NCBI GenBank assembly: GCA_965214415.1
Contig: CBDCBQ010000003.1
Coordinates: forward strand, 2,914,001 to 2,978,000
Direction of reading: 5' to 3'
DNA from: RH-AL1 sp965214415
GTDB taxonomy: Bacteria > Pseudomonadota > Alphaproteobacteria > Rhizobiales > Beijerinckiaceae
Length of the DNA: 64,000 nt
Under the pieces are notes generated by a model that searched no databases, had not been told where the DNA came from, and saw only the letters and a list, made by a program, of their open reading frames with translations. This document shows positions 27,244-35,554 of the stretch, one piece after another. The translations under genes and the position numbers were made by a program. Each line of letters starts with the position of its first letter. Positions within the stretch are counted from its first letter, which is position 1.

Positions 27244-29979
27244 TTGGCCGAGACCCCCAAACCCCAGCCGACCGCGACCGAGAAGCGCCTCGACCATGTC
27301 GTGCGCCTCGCGACGGCGGCGGCGTTCTGGGAAGGGCTGTGGCGCGGGCTGATCCCGCCGCTCGTCGTCGGGGGCGCGTTTCTTTGCGTTTCCTGGCTCG
27401 GGTTGTGGCTCGATCTCTCGCATCTCGGCAGGATGATCGGCGTCGCGATCTTTGCCGTGCTGTTTGCCGCCTCCACCTTCGGCCTCTGGACACTGGTGCC
27501 GCTGTCGCGCCGCGAGGCGCTGCGGCGCATCGACAAGGCGTCGGGCCTCGCGCATCGCCCCGCCTCCGTGCTCGACGACACGCTGGCGACGGCGGACCGC
27601 GACCCATCCACTGACGCGCTCTGGGCCCTGCATCGCCGCCGTGTCGAGGCGGACGCCGCCAAGCTGCGCGCCGGACGCCCGTCGCCCCGCGCCGTCGATC
27701 TCGACCGCTACGCGCTGCGCGGCGGCATCGTCGTCGCGCTCGTCGCCTGCGCGCTCGTCGCCGGGCCGCAGCGCTATGCGCGGGTCGTCGCCGCCTTCGA
27801 TTTCGGCGGGGGGGCCGGCGCCGGGCCGAGCTACCGCATGGACGCCTGGATCGACCCGCCGCCCTATACCGGCAAGGCGCCCGTGCTCCTCGACCTCGCC
27901 GCCGACAGCGCCCGCGACACGGACCACCCGCGCACCATCGCCGCCCCCGCCGGCTCCGTCGTCATCGTAAGATCCTCGGGCGGCAGCCCCGTCGAGATCG
28001 AGACAACCGGCCCGCTGCTGCCGCCGCCCGCAAAGCCGAAGGTCGACGCGCCCGATGGGCAGCCGGCGCAAGCCACGGCCGACGCCGCGCCCAAGTCGCC
28101 CGAAGACAACGAGACCCGCCTCGTCCTGCATGGCGACAGCCGGCTGACGCTGCGCCACGACGGCACCCTGCGGGGAATCTTCGATCTCACCGCGATCGCC
28201 GACAAGCCGCCGACGATCATGCTGCGCGAGATCCCGAAGGCGAACGCGCGCGGCTCGCTCACCCTCGCCTACACGACGAGCGACGATTACGGCGTGTCGA
28301 AGGCCGAGGCGGTTTTCTCGGATCCGATGATCGACGGCGCGCCGATCGAGGGGCCGCCGCTCGTGCCCGCGCCAAAGGCCGAGCTCGCGCTGCCCGGCGT
28401 CAGCGGCGGCATCGGCGATGGCGAGACGACGATCGACCTTGGCGATCATCCGTGGGCTGGCGCGCAAGTCACGATGGTGCTCGTCGCCCACGACGAGGGC
28501 GGCAACGAGGGGCGCAGCGAGCCCGTCACGATCACCCTGCCGCAGAAGCCGTTCTCCAACCCGCTCGCCCGGGCGCTCGTCGAGCAGCGCCGCGACCTGG
28601 TGCTCAACCCGCGCCGGCGCCCCGAGGTCGGCACCGCGCTCGACGCGCTGATGATCGCGCCCGAGGCCTTCGGCACGAAGACCTCGGTCTATCTCGGCCT
28701 GCGGTTCGCCGCGACGAGCCTCGCCCAGGCGCAGAGCGACAAGCAGCTCATCGAGGTGGCGGATTTTCTCTGGGGCATGGCGCTGCAGATCGAGAACGGC
28801 GATCTCTCCGACGCGGAACGCGAGCTGCGCAACGCCGAGAAGGCGCTGCGCGACGCGATCAACCGCCACGCCTCGCAGGAGGAGATCCAGAAGCTCACCA
28901 AGGATCTGCAGGCCTCGATGGACAAGTTCCTGAAGGAGCTTGCCGAGCAGCAGCGCAAGGACGACCAGCAGCAGGCGCAAAACGACAAGCAGCAGAATGG
29001 GCGAAACGCCAAAACAGTCAGCCAAAAGGATCTGCAGGCGCTGATCGACAAGCTCGAGCGCGCGGCGAAGTCCGGCAATCAAGAGGAAGCCAAGAAGGCG
29101 CTCGACGAGCTCCAGGACATGCTCGAGAACCTGAAGACCGCGAAGCGGCAGAAGGCCGATCCGCAGTCGCGGGCGATGGCCGAGGGCCTGAACCAGCTCG
29201 ACCAGGCGATGCGCGACCAGCAGGACCTACGCGACGAGACCTTCAAGCAGGGCCAGCAAGGCCAGCAGAACCAGCGCAACCGCGATCAGGGCCAGGAGGA
29301 CGGCCCCCGGATGCCGGGCGGGCGCGACCCCGGCCAGAGCGAGGGCATGAACTCCGGTCCCGGCTCGAAAGGCCAGCGGCCCGGCCGCGACGGCCAGGGC
29401 CAGGGCGATGACGGCCAGTCCGGCGAGGACGGCAACCAGGGCATGGGGCAGAACGGCCAGGGCCAGAACAAGGGCCTCAGCGATCGTCAGCAGGAGCTGC
29501 GCAACCGGCTCGGCGCGATCCAGAAGAAGCTGAAGCAGGCCGGCGAAGGCCAGGGCGAGCTGGACGAGGCTGGCAAGGCTATGCGCGAGGCCGAGGATTC
29601 GCTGCGGCAGGGCGAAGGCGGCAGCAGCGAGGCCGTCGATCAGCAGGGCAAGGCGCTCGAGGCGATGCGCAAGGGCGCCAAGAAGCTGTCCGATTCGATG
29701 AGTCAGCAAGGTGGCGGCGAGCAGAACGGCCAGTCCAATTCCGACAGCGACGGCGGCCAAGGCTCGCGCGAGGGCCAGCAGTCGAGCGAGTCCGATCCGC
29801 TCGGCCGGCCGCGCGGCGGCAGCAACACGCTCAACTCGATGTCGAAGTTCGACCCGCTCGGCATCCCGGCGGCCCAGCGCGCCCAGCGCGTGCTGGAGGA
29901 ACTACGCCGGCGCCTCGGCGACCCGAACCGCGCGCAGGAGGAGATCGACTATCTCGAACGCCTCTTGCGCTCCTACTAG
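27244..29979 (+). CDS. TIGR02302/DUF4175 family large envelope protein
   Basis: About 911 residues. Two membrane helices lie near the N-terminus (roughly residues 30-50 and 58-78) and another near 150, then a periplasmic region with an Ig-like stretch (TLAYTTSDDYGVSKAEAVF), and a C-terminal third that is very rich in Gln, Gly, Asn and Asp. TIGR02302 proteins are found in Alphaproteobacteria next to or near lysA and are of unknown function. TTG 27244 is the start because GGAG sits seven bases upstream and family sequence begins there; the frame is open to 26986 through the repeat. The long antisense frame at 27136-29082 is a shadow of it. Confidence 0.85.
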   Translation: MAETPKPQPTATEKRLDHVVRLATAAAFWEGLWRGLIPPLVVGGAFLCVSWLGLWLDLSHLGRMIGVAIFAVLFAASTFGLWTLVPLSRREALRRIDKASGLAHRPASVLDDTLATADRDPSTDALWALHRRRVEADAAKLRAGRPSPRAVDLDRYALRGGIVVALVACALVAGPQRYARVVAAFDFGGGAGAGPSYRMDAWIDPPPYTGKAPVLLDLAADSARDTDHPRTIAAPAGSVVIVRSSGGSPVEIETTGPLLPPPAKPKVDAPDGQPAQATADAAPKSPEDNETRLVLHGDSRLTLRHDGTLRGIFDLTAIADKPPTIMLREIPKANARGSLTLAYTTSDDYGVSKAEAVFSDPMIDGAPIEGPPLVPAPKAELALPGVSGGIGDGETTIDLGDHPWAGAQVTMVLVAHDEGGNEGRSEPVTITLPQKPFSNPLARALVEQRRDLVLNPRRRPEVGTALDALMIAPEAFGTKTSVYLGLRFAATSLAQAQSDKQLIEVADFLWGMALQIENGDLSDAERELRNAEKALRDAINRHASQEEIQKLTKDLQASMDKFLKELAEQQRKDDQQQAQNDKQQNGRNAKTVSQKDLQALIDKLERAAKSGNQEEAKKALDELQDMLENLKTAKRQKADPQSRAMAEGLNQLDQAMRDQQDLRDETFKQGQQGQQNQRNRDQGQEDGPRMPGGRDPGQSEGMNSGPGSKGQRPGRDGQGQGDDGQSGEDGNQGMGQNGQGQNKGLSDRQQELRNRLGAIQKKLKQAGEGQGELDEAGKAMREAEDSLRQGEGGSSEAVDQQGKALEAMRKGAKKLSDSMSQQGGGEQNGQSNSDSDGGQGSREGQQSSESDPLGRPRGGSNTLNSMSKFDPLGIPAAQRAQRVLEELRRRLGDPNRAQEEIDYLERLLRSY

Positions 29980-30000
29980 CCGGCGTGCAGGCTTCAAAGC

Positions 30001-30201
30001 ATGAGCATGCACCTCGCCACCAACCTCATCGTCGCCGTCGCGTGCGGCGCAGTGGCGGTGGTGCTGTTTCTCGGCCTCGCCAACATGTGGCGCGGTGGCG
30101 ATCCCAATATGTCGCAGCGCCTGATGCGCTGGCGTATCGGGCTGCAGTTCGTCGCCATCGTCATCATCATGGGCGTGATGTTCTTCCGCCCACACAGGTG
30201 A
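30001..30201 (+). CDS. Twin transmembrane (HIG1-like) small protein
   Basis: A 66-residue membrane protein with two helices (about residues 6-27 and 45-62) separated by a polar loop, NMWRGGDPNMSQRLMRWR. The loop-RQLMRWR-helix layout matches the small twin-transmembrane HIG1-domain proteins that lie upstream of the corrinoid adenosyltransferase in many Alphaproteobacteria; related mitochondrial HIG1 proteins associate with respiratory complexes. It is four bases ahead of the adenosyltransferase and likely shares its mRNA. Confidence 0.8.
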   Translation: MSMHLATNLIVAVACGAVAVVLFLGLANMWRGGDPNMSQRLMRWRIGLQFVAIVIIMGVMFFRPHR

Positions 30202-30205
30202 CGCG

Positions 30206-30793
30206 ATGGTTGTCTTGAACCGCATCTACACGAAGACGGGCGATGCCGGCACGACCGCGCTCGGCACCGGCGAGCGTCGCCGAAAGGACGATCTGCGCAT
30301 CGAGACCTACGGCACGGTCGACGAGGCCAACAGCGCCGTAGGCCTTGCCCGGATCGCCACCGCCGCCGATCCGGCCCTGGCGACGCTCGACGCCATGCTC
30401 GGTCGCATCCAAAACGATCTCTTCGATCTCGGTGCCGATCTCTGCGCGCCGGATTCGGGCAAGCCGTTGCCGTACGAGCCGCTTCGCATCATCGACGCGC
30501 AGGTCGAGCGTCTCGAGGCGGACATCGACACACTCAACGCGGATTTGGCGCCGCTACGCTCATTCGTTCTGCCGGGCGGCGCGCCGGCCGCCGCCGCCCT
30601 GCATCTGGCGCGGACGATCGCGCGCCGCGCCGAGCGCCTGCTTGTGACGCTCCAGGCGACACCCGGCGAGCCAGTCGGCGCGCCGACGCTGAAGTATCTC
30701 AATCGGCTGTCGGATTTCCTCTTTGTCGCGTCTCGCCACGTCAATCATGCCGGGCCCGGCGACGTGCTCTGGGCGCCCGGCAAATACCGTTGA
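30206..30793 (+). CDS. Cob(I)yrinic acid a,c-diamide adenosyltransferase (PduO type)
   Basis: A 195-residue enzyme that adenosylates cob(I)alamin using ATP. The N-terminal ATP-binding motif TKTGDAGTTALGTGERRRKDDLRIETYGTVDEANS and the ALHLARTIARRAER helix, followed by NRLSDFLFVASRHVN, identify the PduO/MMAB type. Product names vary between cobO and pduO; activity, not pathway position, is what the sequence shows. It follows the twin-TM protein by four bases. Confidence 0.92.
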   Translation: MVVLNRIYTKTGDAGTTALGTGERRRKDDLRIETYGTVDEANSAVGLARIATAADPALATLDAMLGRIQNDLFDLGADLCAPDSGKPLPYEPLRIIDAQVERLEADIDTLNADLAPLRSFVLPGGAPAAAALHLARTIARRAERLLVTLQATPGEPVGAPTLKYLNRLSDFLFVASRHVNHAGPGDVLWAPGKYR

Positions 30794-30949
30794 CCGGGAC
30801 AGCGTCGCGGCAACAAGCTCGCGCGACAAAGCGACGCCCTCTCCGGCGTCTGTCGTAGGAACCTCGATTGGGCGGCCAAGTTTGCGCGACGCGAGCCCGG
30901 CCGACCCGCCGGGCTCCTGCATATTTGTCCACGACCGAAAGGTATCCCC

Positions 30950-31507
30950 ATGACCTCCTCAGCCCCGACGACCGGCAAAGGCGTCCGGATGCATCAGACC
31001 CGGAACGACACCAAGTCCAACGCGAAGAAAGTGTCGCTCGACACGCTTCAGGGGCGCCTCGCCGACGGGCTTGATCTCGCTCTCGTCATCAAGCAGGCCC
31101 ACTGGAATTTGAAGGGGCCGCAGTTCATCGGCATCCATCTGATGCTCGATGGTTTCCACGAAGAGGTCGACGACTACAACGACAAGGTGGCCGAGCGCAT
31201 CACCCAGCTTGGTGGAACCGCCCGCGGCACCGTTCAGGCCGTTGCCGAGGAGACGAAGCTCGCCCCCTATCCGCTCGACACCTATGCGGTTGCCGATCAC
31301 CTTGCGGCACTCATCGACCGTTACGCGGTTTACGGTAACGCCGTTCGGCAGAACATCGACGATACAGACGAGGCCGGCGACGCCGGGACGGCCGATCTCT
31401 TCACCGAGATCTCGCGCGGCATCGACAAGCAGCTTTGGTTCCTCGAGGCGCACGTGCAGGAGCCGACCGGCCAGATGCGCGACGGTGACAGCGCTGGCAA
31501 GCGCTAG
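30950..31507 (+). CDS. dps: Dps family DNA-protection ferritin-like protein
   Basis: A 185-residue four-helix ferritin-like protein that forms a dodecamer, oxidises and stores iron, and may bind DNA. The ferroxidase residues lie at the dimer interface in IKQAHWNLKGPQFIGIHLMLDGFHEEVDDYNDKVAERI (His near residue 48, with Asp and Glu in the second helix). Length is longer than E. coli Dps because of a basic N-terminal tail (residues 1-35), which may help DNA binding. The upstream 150 bases have no clear OxyR or Fur site. It overlaps the gluconokinase stop by four bases on the opposite strand. Confidence 0.93.
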   Translation: MTSSAPTTGKGVRMHQTRNDTKSNAKKVSLDTLQGRLADGLDLALVIKQAHWNLKGPQFIGIHLMLDGFHEEVDDYNDKVAERITQLGGTARGTVQAVAEETKLAPYPLDTYAVADHLAALIDRYAVYGNAVRQNIDDTDEAGDAGTADLFTEISRGIDKQLWFLEAHVQEPTGQMRDGDSAGKR

Positions 31508-32124
31508 TCGGCCTCGTCGGGCGTCCAGTCGAGCCACTTGTGCTCGCGCGCGAAAGGGCGGCTCGGCCGCCCTTTTTCGTGTGCATCGTCAAGATGACCC
31601 TCAGCACGCAACTTGAGCCATCGCTCGATCGCCGCGACCGTCTGGTTCGCCGTCCCAGTCTCGGCGATCTCGATGCCGAGTTCGTCGGCGGTCAGCGGCT
31701 CCAGCGTCGCAAGCTGGCTTTCCAGTAGCGAAACCGGCATGAAATGCTGGCGACGCGCCTTGATCCGCGCCTCGAGGACCGCGGGCGCGATCGTCAGGTG
31801 AAAAAACACGAGCGGTCGTCGCGCGCCTTTGCTGAGCGCCTCGCGATAGCCGCGCCGCAGCGCCGAGCACGAGGCGACGACGGGGCGCCCCTGCTGCGTG
31901 TGGCTTGCGATCGCGACGCCGATCTTCTCCAGCCAAGGCCAGCGGTCGGCATCGTCGAGCGGTTGCCCAGCCCGCATCTTGGCGATGTTGGCCGACGAAT
32001 GGTAATCGTCGCCCTCGAGGAAGGTGGCGCCGAGCGGCGGCGCGAGCTTCTTGCCGACGGTCGTCTTGCCGCAGCCGCTGACGCCGAACAGCACGACCCC
32101 GAGCGTGCTCTCGTTCGGTCCCAT
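31504..32124 (-). CDS. gntK: Gluconokinase
   Basis: A 206-residue kinase that phosphorylates gluconate to 6-phosphogluconate. The P-loop GVSGCGKTT (about residues 14-22), the GDDYHS substrate motif and VVASCSALRRGYRE are those of the GntK/IdnK family; RARRxHFMPxSLLESQ follows in the expected place (RRQHFMPVSLLESQLATLE). ATG 32124 is preferred; GTG 32142 is also in frame. It is divergent from ybgC. Confidence 0.9.
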   Translation of the reverse strand: MGPNESTLGVVLFGVSGCGKTTVGKKLAPPLGATFLEGDDYHSSANIAKMRAGQPLDDADRWPWLEKIGVAIASHTQQGRPVVASCSALRRGYREALSKGARRPLVFFHLTIAPAVLEARIKARRQHFMPVSLLESQLATLEPLTADELGIEIAETGTANQTVAAIERWLKLRAEGHLDDAHEKGRPSRPFAREHKWLDWTPDEAD

Positions 32125-32171
32125 TGCGCCTTCGCCTTGCACGCCTGCCCCTCTCCCGGCTAGACGGCGCG

Positions 32172-32636
32172 ATGGCCGCGCCGCACCACAGCACCTTCCG
32201 TGTTTATTACGAGGACACGGATTTCTCCGGCTTCGTCTACCACGCGAATTACCTGCGCTTTCTCGAGCGCGCCCGGACCGAGTATCTCCGCGCGCTCGGC
32301 ATCACGCAATCGACGCTGCACCGCGAGGAGGCCGGACTCGTCTTCGTCGTGACGCGGCTGACGATAGACTATCTCCGCCCGGCTCGCATGGACGACATGA
32401 TCGACGTTTCAACCAACGCCGCCGAGGTGCGCGGGCCGATACTGCGCCTGGCGCAAGAGGTCGTACGCGCCGGCGAGACCCTGGGCGGCGAGACCCTGGG
32501 CGGCGAGACCTTGGGCGGCGAGACCTTGGTCCGCGCGGACGTCACGATCGTTGCCGTCCGCGACGGCCGTGCCGTGCGGTTGCCGGCGCATCTGCGCGAC
32601 GCTTTCACGACAGGGGACAAGCCGGCTCGGGCCTGA
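32172..32636 (+). CDS. ybgC: Acyl-CoA thioesterase, YbgC family, with internal pentapeptide repeat
   Basis: A 154-residue hotdog thioesterase of the Tol-Pal-associated YbgC family. Catalytic aspartate is in VYYEDTDFSGFVYHANYLRFLERART. Normally a strand of the fold ends with a short xGExLVRADV stretch; here GGETL is repeated so that the region reads GETLGGETLGGETLGGETLV, three extra five-residue units, each encoded by a 15-base repeat (32472-32531). The insertion falls in a loop and may be tolerated. Normally tolQ follows ybgC; here a small ORF and 6S RNA do. Confidence 0.88.
   Translation: MAAPHHSTFRVYYEDTDFSGFVYHANYLRFLERARTEYLRALGITQSTLHREEAGLVFVVTRLTIDYLRPARMDDMIDVSTNAAEVRGPILRLAQEVVRAGETLGGETLGGETLGGETLVRADVTIVAVRDGRAVRLPAHLRDAFTTGDKPARA
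32472..32531 (+). repeat. 15-bp tandem repeat, four copies, inside ybgC
   Basis: Four in-frame copies of GGCGAGACCCTGGGC-like units starting at 32472, 32487, 32502 and 32517. Copies 1 and 2 are identical; copies 3 and 4 carry CTG to TTG, and the last ends GTC. Such a repeat can change copy number by slippage without shifting the frame. Confidence 0.92.
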
Positions 32637-32845
32637 GCAAAGGCTCCGTTGCGGCATTCCCCTCGCGGGCTCCGATGCGCTAGAACTATCGTTGCGCGTC
32701 GACATCGTTTTCTTCCCGTCTTAACGCTCTTTTCGCGAAGGACGCGTCCCATCGGTCATCGAATTGCCCGACGCTGGCGCGACCGACTGTCGATGTGCGA
32801 TCGTGGTCCGAGGCCCGGAGTTGGAGCGTGGACGTCGAGGAGATC

Positions 32846-33025
32846 ATGGCGCTGATGCGGTTCAGCGACGGCAAGAACCCCGTCGTTGCCAATCTCGCGC
32901 GTGCGATCCTGTCCCTGGTCGAGAGCTTGCGCGAGGCGGAGCTGCGCGCCGGCCTCGCCGAGGCCAACCTCGAGGCGGAGCGCGCTCGGACCGCGCCGGA
33001 GCGCGAGCCCGAGGCCGTCACCTGA
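32846..33025 (+). CDS. Small hypothetical ORF upstream of 6S RNA
   Basis: A 59-residue frame from ATG 32846 with GAGGAG four to five bases before it; longer starts at GTG 32828 or ATG 32795 exist. The protein is mostly one long helix (LARAILSLVESLREAELRAGLAEANLEAER) with a charged tail, suggesting a coiled coil. In related Alphaproteobacteria a ZapA-like gene often precedes 6S RNA, but this sequence is too short for ZapA and I do not assign it. Confidence 0.5.
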   Translation: MALMRFSDGKNPVVANLARAILSLVESLREAELRAGLAEANLEAERARTAPEREPEAVT

Positions 33026-33049
33026 CACATGCCACTGGCGGCGCGGCGC

Positions 33050-33228
33050 GGTTTCCCCTACATTGGTTTCGCGGTGCTGCGGGGTACGTGTTGGACAGTA
33101 TTCCCGGGGCCTTATCGATCTCAAGGGAGCTGTCCCTGGCCTTGTCCGTGGACTCGGTCACATGGCGCCCACCTACGTTGTAGGTTCCCGGGGTCGATGT
33201 CCCACGGCCTATGTGGCCCGCACTTGAG
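33050..33228 (+). ncRNA. ssrS: 6S RNA
   Basis: The 200-base gap before fau holds the features of alphaproteobacterial 6S RNA, which binds the housekeeping sigma-70 RNA polymerase by mimicking an open promoter. Recognisable pieces are the 5' arm TTTCCCCTACATTGG, the bulge-flanking GGGGCCTTATCGATCTCAAG and GGAGCTGTCCCTGGC, the ACCTACGTTGTAGGTTCCCG hairpin (33171-33190), and GTCGATGTCCCACGGCC toward the 3' end. The ssrS-fau gene order is conserved in Proteobacteria. Ends are approximate. Confidence 0.85.
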
Positions 33229-33233
33229 CTTTG

Positions 33234-33818
33234 ATGATTGACGCCACCGACAAGAAGGCCACGCGCGCCGCCGCCCTGGCGCTCCGGGCCGCGGTCACCG
33301 ACGATGTCGCCGCTGCCTTCGCGGCCCGCCTGGCTAGGCTCGGACCAGATATGGCGCGCGGCCATGGCGCTCGCGTCGTCTCCGCCTTCGCCTCGATCGG
33401 CGACGAGATCGCCACACGCCCTTTGATGCAAGCGCTGCACGCGGCGGGCTTCGTCGTCGCGTTGCCCGTCACCGGCAAGATCGGGACGCCGCTCGTTTTT
33501 CGCCAATGGACGCCGGAGACCACCATGATCTCCGGCCGCATGTCGATCCCGGAGCCGCCGGCGAGTGCCGAGGTCGTCGAGCCCGACGTACTGTTCGTGC
33601 CGCTCGCCGCCTTCGATCGGCGCGGCCATCGCATCGGCTACGGCGCAGGCTTCTACGATCGCACGCTGGCCGCGCTGCGCGCGACGAAAACGATCACCGC
33701 GATCGGCGTCGCCTATGCCGCCCAGGAGGTGCTGTTCGTGCCGAACGACGACCACGACGAGCCACTGGACTTCATCGTGACCGAAAAGGACACGATCGTC
33801 TGCGCGGAGCCGTTCTGA
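33234..33818 (+). CDS. fau: 5-formyltetrahydrofolate cyclo-ligase
   Basis: A 194-residue ATP-dependent enzyme that converts 5-formyltetrahydrofolate to 5,10-methenyltetrahydrofolate. The family landmarks are VALPVTGKIGTPLVFRQW and, near the C-terminus, DVLFVPLAAFDRRGHRIGYGAGFYDRTLA (GYGGGYYD-like motif). ATG 33234 is used; a TTG lies directly before it. It starts shortly after 6S RNA, with which it is often co-transcribed, and its last codon overlaps the metallophosphoesterase start. Confidence 0.93.
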   Translation: MIDATDKKATRAAALALRAAVTDDVAAAFAARLARLGPDMARGHGARVVSAFASIGDEIATRPLMQALHAAGFVVALPVTGKIGTPLVFRQWTPETTMISGRMSIPEPPASAEVVEPDVLFVPLAAFDRRGHRIGYGAGFYDRTLAALRATKTITAIGVAYAAQEVLFVPNDDHDEPLDFIVTEKDTIVCAEPF

Positions 33819-34636
33819 TGCGGCTCCTCTTCATCGGCGACGTCGTCGGGCGGGCGGGCCGCGCGGTCCTCGGCGAGCGGCTGCCGGAGCTGCGGCGGCG
33901 CTACGCGCTGGATTGCGTCGTGGTCAACGGCGAGAACGCGGCCGGCGGCTTCGGCATCACCGAGGACATCTGCCGCGAATTCCTCGACGCTGGCGCCGAT
34001 TGCGTGACGTTGGGCAACCATTCGTTCGACCAGCGCGAGGCGCTCGTCTTCATCACCCGCCAGCCGCGCCTCATCCGCCCCGCCAATTTCCCGCCAGGCA
34101 CGCCGGGAGCCGGCGCCGCCCTCGTGGATGTCGGCGAGGGCAAGCGCGTGCTTGTCCTCAACGTGATGGGCCGCATCTTCATGGATGCGTTGGATGATCC
34201 CTTCGCGGCGCTTGACCGCGAGCTCGAGGCCTGCCCCCTCGGCCAGGTCTGCGACGCGGTCATCATCGATGTTCACGCGGAGGCGACGAGCGAGAAGATG
34301 GCGGTCGGCCATCATTGCGACGGCCGCGCCTCGCTAATCGTCGGCACGCACACGCACATCCCGACGGCGGACCACCAGATCCTGCCCGGCGGCACGGCCT
34401 TTCAGTCGGATGCGGGGATGACCGGCGATTATGATTCGGTGATTGGCATGGACAAGGTCGAGCCGGTGCGTCGGATGATTCAGAAGACCCCCGGCGCGCG
34501 CTACGAGCCGGCCTCGGGTCCCGCCACCCTTTGCGGAATCGCGGTGGAGACGGACGGGAGCGGGCACGCGACGCGACTGGCGCCGGTTCGCCTCGGCGGC
34601 CGGCTCAGCGAGGCGCGCCCGGATTTCTGGGACTGA
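33818..34636 (+). CDS. TIGR00282 (YmdB) family metallophosphoesterase
   Basis: A 272-residue calcineurin-like phosphoesterase of the YmdB family, some members of which hydrolyse cyclic nucleotides. Metal ligands appear in LLFIGDVVGRAGR, VVNGENAAGGFG (Asn), LGNHSFDQRE (His), IIDVHAEATSEK and VGTHTHIPTADH. ATG 33818 overlaps the fau stop (TGATG), so the two are coupled. A hairpin that could end transcription in both directions follows at 34656. Confidence 0.92.
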   Translation: MRLLFIGDVVGRAGRAVLGERLPELRRRYALDCVVVNGENAAGGFGITEDICREFLDAGADCVTLGNHSFDQREALVFITRQPRLIRPANFPPGTPGAGAALVDVGEGKRVLVLNVMGRIFMDALDDPFAALDRELEACPLGQVCDAVIIDVHAEATSEKMAVGHHCDGRASLIVGTHTHIPTADHQILPGGTAFQSDAGMTGDYDSVIGMDKVEPVRRMIQKTPGARYEPASGPATLCGIAVETDGSGHATRLAPVRLGGRLSEARPDFWD

Positions 34637-34655
34637 ATTGCCCCTTAAAACGAGA

Positions 34656-34683
34656 AGGGCGTCCGGCTTGCGCCAGACGCCCT
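34656..34683. terminator. Hairpin between convergent genes
   Basis: AGGGCGTC and GACGCCCT (34656-34663 and 34676-34683) form an 8-base stem around a GC-rich loop that extends the pairing. A short A-run lies to the left and would be a T-run when read leftward, so it fits lolA's transcript best and may also stop the rightward transcript. It lies between the metallophosphoesterase and lolA ends. Confidence 0.5.
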
Positions 34684-34833
34684 CGGAGCGACCATGATGC
34701 TGGGAGGGGGGACCAGCATACAAACCAAGATGTCCGAAACGGGGGGATACGGACAGCCGGCGATATCGCTCTCGGAGCTTAAGATGGGCCGTCTGCCGCC
34801 GACGTCAACGGCTATTTCAAACGTTACCGCGAA

Positions 34834-35496
34834 TCAATTTTTCAGCGCATCCAAGCTGCTGATTTTGAAAAGCTTCGGATCGGGCTTCATCGTGAGATCG
34901 ATGTTGTAGAGCGTCACCAGCGTCTCGTAGCCCTGCGGGTCGCGAACCTGCCAGGCGCGCAGCTCGAACGTGTCCTTGTCGAAGATCAGCCGGATGCGCG
35001 ACGTGCCGCCGAACGTCGTTCGGTCGTCGAGAAGGATCATGACCGCGTCGGGCGTCTTGAGGACGTTGAGGATCTGCGTGTCGGCCTTCAGATCGATCTT
35101 GTCCTGCAGCAGGAACTTGAGAGGGGTCTGACCGATGAAATAGGTGTCCTGAGTGCGCAGCCGCCGGTCGTTGACGGCGACCTTGGAGCCATCGGCGATG
35201 ACCTCGAGCGCCGCCGGCGCCGCGTATTCGAAGCGCAGCTTGCCGGGCTTCTGGATGTAGATCTTGCCCTCGGATACCCGGCCATCTGCGCCCTTCTGCT
35301 CGAAATCGCCGACCATGGTCTGCGCGGACGACAGAAAGGCATCGGCCTTGGCGATCGCATGGTCCGCGTCAGACCCCGTGATCGTGAGATAGTCTGAGGG
35401 GCTCGGGGCGGACGGACTGGCCGAGGCAGACGCCAGCAGAGCGGCAGCACCTCCCGAAACCAGCACAAAAATTAGGCATATCGCTAGTTTTCGCAT
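34834..35496 (-). CDS. lolA: Outer-membrane lipoprotein carrier protein LolA
   Basis: A periplasmic carrier of about 220 residues that shuttles lipoproteins to the outer membrane. A signal peptide (MRKLAICLIFVLVSGGAAALLASASAS) is followed by the LolA core: MVGDFEQKGADGRVSEGKIYIQKPGKLRFEYAAPAALEVIADGSKVAVND, then YFIGQTPLKFLL. ATG 35496 is preferred for its GGGAAG; GTG 35520 is also in frame. It follows ftsK, as in many Alphaproteobacteria (ftsK-lolA). Confidence 0.92.
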   Translation of the reverse strand: MRKLAICLIFVLVSGGAAALLASASASPSAPSPSDYLTITGSDADHAIAKADAFLSSAQTMVGDFEQKGADGRVSEGKIYIQKPGKLRFEYAAPAALEVIADGSKVAVNDRRLRTQDTYFIGQTPLKFLLQDKIDLKADTQILNVLKTPDAVMILLDDRTTFGGTSRIRLIFDKDTFELRAWQVRDPQGYETLVTLYNIDLTMKPDPKLFKISSLDALKN

Positions 35497-35554
35497 CAGT
35501 CTTCCCGTCGGCCGCTTCACGTGTGGTTAATCCGCCGGTGTGGCGGCAATGGGA

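Noticed and set aside
27136..29082. 648-codon antisense frame over the DUF4175 gene
   Set aside because: Composition is a mirror of a high-GC gene; no family motifs, while the plus frame is a known family.
30893..30916. GC-rich hairpin between the adenosyltransferase and dps
   Set aside because: GAGCCCGGC/GCCGGGCTC forms a stem but lacks a T-run, so it cannot be called a terminator.
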